Source of the DNA: Candidatus Iainarchaeum sp. | GTDB taxonomy: Archaea > Iainarchaeota > Iainarchaeia > Iainarchaeales > GCA-2688035 | DNA: 14,115 nt | Direction: 5' to 3' | Assembly: GCA_017609945.1 (NCBI GenBank) | Contig: JAFCCZ010000014.1 | Location: 1-14,115, forward strand | Part shown: positions 12,618-14,115 of the stretch, in pieces | How the letters are laid out: each line of letters starts with the position of its first letter | How positions within the stretch are numbered: position 1 is the stretch's first letter | Program-made: the position numbers and the translations under genes | Notes under the pieces: model-generated | The model's database searches: none | Told to the model about the DNA's origin: nothing | What the model saw: the letters and a program-made list of their open reading frames with translations, nothing else

Positions 12618-13779
12618 AAATTGGAATCTTTAACTTTCTTGAAAGAAATGCAAGTGAAAGCGAAAGACTTGAGAAGGCCAATGGCTTTTGGTTCAGAGCA
12701 TTCCTAACATTTTCCCTTATTTGCCATGTTCCAAGAGGCATCAAATATCCAGAACCAATCTCCCTGAACACTATTGCTGCAGCCTGCCTTTTCTTCTTTA
12801 CTAGGTATTCTGCAACAGCAAGCCTTGCACTATAGTAAGCGCCTTGGACATTGGAGGCATAGCCCTTTTCACCAGTATAAAATTCGTAATCTTGGATTAT
12901 GTTTGCCTCTGTTGCATTCGCCGCCCAGGAACCGCCCGGAAGCCAGCACTCAAGCTGCTCAAAAGCCCAGCTCCCCGGAATTAACAAAACCCAAAAATTG
13001 TTGTCAAGGTAGTTGGAGTGGAAAAGCTGGAATTCCCCAATCTGCTGAAAGTGCTTCACTTTCTCATTGACAAGTTCCTTGCTGATATTGCTGTCAACAG
13101 CGGTGATTGACCAGCGCGTGGGAACCAGCCTGCGGTTTTTCTTAACTCCAAGGGTTCCGGCCGAGAGAATCTTGTGAAGATAGCTTACCGGGATTCCGGA
13201 ACCGTAAAGCTCCATTAGCGCGGTCTGGCTTTTTGCATCCGTGTCAGAGACAAGGTAGTCAACCTTTGAGGGAATGCTTGGGTTACCCTCAACAGAGAAC
13301 TTTTTGAGCAAGCCAATTGGGCCCATTGGGGCAACTCCCTGGCCAAACGAAATGTTTGGCGAGATTTTCTTCTTGAGGTCAACGCTTACGGTTATTGGAG
13401 AAGAAGACATCGCAAGCTCCTGAATTTCAACAAGATCGTAGCCCGGGTTGCTTGCCTCTGTTGCAAAAATGCTTTTGTTTGGACGGATCAGCTGCTGGCG
13501 CATTGAAACAATGCGCTCCTGCGACAGCCCAAACCATCTCTCCGGAGAGTCAAGCATTGCGGTATTGTTAAGGATTGGGGGACTCAAGGGCGCGATGTTA
13601 ATCTTGGGGTAGTTTTTCCAGGAAACGAAAACGCTTGGCGGGGAGTTCCCGGAAAAAGAGGTTCCCTTAACCAGGGAATCTGCCGCCCTGAAGAAATTCT
13701 GCTTTTCAAGGATTGGGCAGGTATTCAGGCCACAGAGCAGCTTGCCCTTGCACCGAATGCACAGCTTTGGGGAAATCAT
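12544..13779 (-). CDS. nreA: Nre-family archaeal DNA repair protein with C-terminal PCNA-binding motif
   Basis: A 411-residue protein matching the archaeal Nre family (DUF650/DUF651). An N-terminal zinc-binding knuckle has Cys7, 10, 16, 21 (CIRCKGKLLCGLNTCPIL). Family blocks follow: PSVFVSWKNYPKINIAPLSP (48-67) and DSPERWFGLS with a following arginine-rich helix. The C-terminus ends in QKRLSDFA (403-410), a PCNA-interacting (Q-x-x-L-x-x-F) motif. In Haloferax, NreA acts with UvrABC and needs PCNA contact in the repair of mitomycin C damage. The start at 13779 has a TATA-like TTATTATTTAATTC about 25-30 bases upstream. The last 74 bases, including the PCNA motif, overlap the convergent endonuclease gene. 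It faces rfcS, the PCNA loader subunit, across the insertion. Confidence 0.93.
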   Translation of the reverse strand: MISPKLCIRCKGKLLCGLNTCPILEKQNFFRAADSLVKGTSFSGNSPPSVFVSWKNYPKINIAPLSPPILNNTAMLDSPERWFGLSQERIVSMRQQLIRPNKSIFATEASNPGYDLVEIQELAMSSSPITVSVDLKKKISPNISFGQGVAPMGPIGLLKKFSVEGNPSIPSKVDYLVSDTDAKSQTALMELYGSGIPVSYLHKILSAGTLGVKKNRRLVPTRWSITAVDSNISKELVNEKVKHFQQIGEFQLFHSNYLDNNFWVLLIPGSWAFEQLECWLPGGSWAANATEANIIQDYEFYTGEKGYASNVQGAYYSARLAVAEYLVKKKRQAAAIVFREIGSGYLMPLGTWQIRENVRNALNQKPLAFSSLSLSLAFLSRKLKIPISNYKKESKLLDFLQHQKRLSDFAK

Positions 13780-13885
13780 ACACTATATTCTCTAATTAAT
13801 GAATTAAATAATAAGCAGAGAGCGGGTTTCCGGTATTCCAAAAGGGACATAACTTTAAATACGACCAAGAGCTAATTTTAACACT
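13780..13885. promoter_or_regulatory. Divergent promoters, nreA / 36-residue basic protein
   Basis: On the minus strand TTATTATTTAATTC (about 13813-13800) serves nreA. On the plus strand AACTTTAAATA (13851-13861) is a very good TATA box, 25-30 bases before the ATG at 13886, preceded by a purine-rich AAAAGGGACAT segment that could be a BRE. Both mRNAs look leaderless or nearly so. Confidence 0.6.
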
Positions 13886-13996
13886 ATGGCAGTACGAAGA
13901 GTGTCAGGGACTACAAGAAAAGGGCCAACAAAGAAGCGCCCTGTTAAGAAAACCCAGGGTAGAAAAGTCCAAAGGGGCAGAAAGGGCAGGCACTAA
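13886..13996 (+). CDS. Very basic 36-residue microprotein
   Basis: A 36-residue ORF: it starts MAVRRVSGTTRKG and ends VQRGRKGRH. Fifteen of 36 residues are Lys or Arg, there is one His and no Asp or Glu, and hydrophobic residues are nearly absent. A strong TATA box 25-30 bases upstream of the ATG and a hairpin with T-rich tail just after the stop make a self-contained transcription unit, the best evidence that it is real. The composition suits nucleic-acid binding: a tiny ribosomal protein comparable in style to eL41 or bacterial Thx, or a chromatin/protamine-like or histone-tail-like peptide. I do not recognise a family, so the role is inference. Confidence 0.65.
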   Translation: MAVRRVSGTTRKGPTKKRPVKKTQGRKVQRGRKGRH

Positions 13997-14003
13997 CAGC
14001 TCT

Positions 14004-14028
14004 GAAGCTACTGCAGCTTCCTTTATTT
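14004..14028 (+). terminator. Hairpin terminator after the basic microprotein
   Basis: GAAGCT (14004-14009) pairs with AGCTTC (14015-14020) around a 5-base loop, followed by CTTTATTTG. It begins eight bases after the stop codon and precedes the next promoter, as expected for a monocistronic unit. Confidence 0.5.
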
Positions 14029-14066
14029 GATTACACTAAGGCGTTAGCCAAGCCCACTAAAAAGGG

Positions 14067-14074
14067 TTATATTC
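14067..14074 (+). promoter_or_regulatory. TATA-like box for the gene at the right edge
   Basis: TTATATTC lies about 25 bases before the ATG at 14094, consistent with a leaderless transcript. Confidence 0.45.
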
Positions 14075-14093
14075 TTTATTCTATTAATCTATA

Positions 14094-14115
14094 ATGCGCA
14101 ACAAGAGAGTGAAGC
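14094..14115 (+). CDS. Start of an unidentified gene (partial, seven codons)
   Basis: An ATG at 14094 opens MRNKRVK before the window ends. The call rests on the TATA-like box about 25 bases upstream and on the position after a terminator. The product cannot be identified from seven residues. Confidence 0.4.

Noticed and set aside
1..14115. tRNA/rRNA genes, CRISPR arrays, transposase genes with terminal repeats
   Set aside because: I looked for these and saw none: no cloverleaf with a TTCRANNC arm, no regularly spaced repeats and no transposase motifs.

Overview
The window reads as archaeal chromosome of moderate GC content. The gene set points that way: a CDC48/VAT-type N-domain, the C-terminal half of an archaeal RqcH/NEMF-like protein, a topoisomerase IA with zinc ribbons, two Lrp/AsnC-like regulators, an archaeal-type methylthiotransferase, a replication factor C small subunit and a Nre-family DNA repair protein. 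The promoters agree: TATA-like boxes lie about 25-30 bases upstream of start codons and often leave little or no leader. The compact layout and the unusual truncated paralogs would suit a small-genome (for example DPANN-type) archaeon, but I cannot place the lineage from this window alone.

Layout. Positions 1-1843 (minus strand) hold a putative operon in the order Lrp/AsnC-like regulator, stand-alone NFACT-R protein, CDC48 (cut by the window edge). Positions 1844-1994 are non-coding and hold a candidate plus-strand small RNA. topA (minus) follows, divergent from a CPA-type cation/proton antiporter (plus), which abuts a convergent Lrp/AsnC gene. That regulator is divergent from a 537-residue ATP-cone protein that resembles the body of anaerobic ribonucleotide reductase (NrdD) but shows no glycyl-radical segment. 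Positions 7584-10209 (minus) hold a membrane protein, a tRNA methylthiotransferase and a second membrane protein, read from right to left. rfcS (plus) and nreA (minus) then face each other across an insertion-like segment (about 11273-12617). This segment contains a 47-residue ORF with a strong Shine-Dalgarno sequence, strong hairpins and a free-standing LAGLIDADG homing endonuclease whose 3' end overlaps the end of nreA. The right edge has a 36-residue, acid-free, very basic microprotein with its own promoter and hairpin terminator, and the first seven codons of another gene.

How the genes fit together. topA, rfcS and nreA form a replication/repair theme; RFC loads PCNA, and NreA ends in a PCNA-binding motif. 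The NFACT-R/CDC48 pair recalls eukaryotic ribosome-associated quality control, where Rqc2/NEMF and Cdc48 work on the same stalled 60S particle. The most noteworthy items are the NrdD-like protein without a visible radical loop, the NFACT-R/CDC48 linkage, the 36-residue basic protein, an antiporter whose usual ion-binding Asn-Asp pair reads Asn-Gln, and the endonuclease insertion at the nreA 3' end. All homology calls were made by eye from motifs, with no database search.
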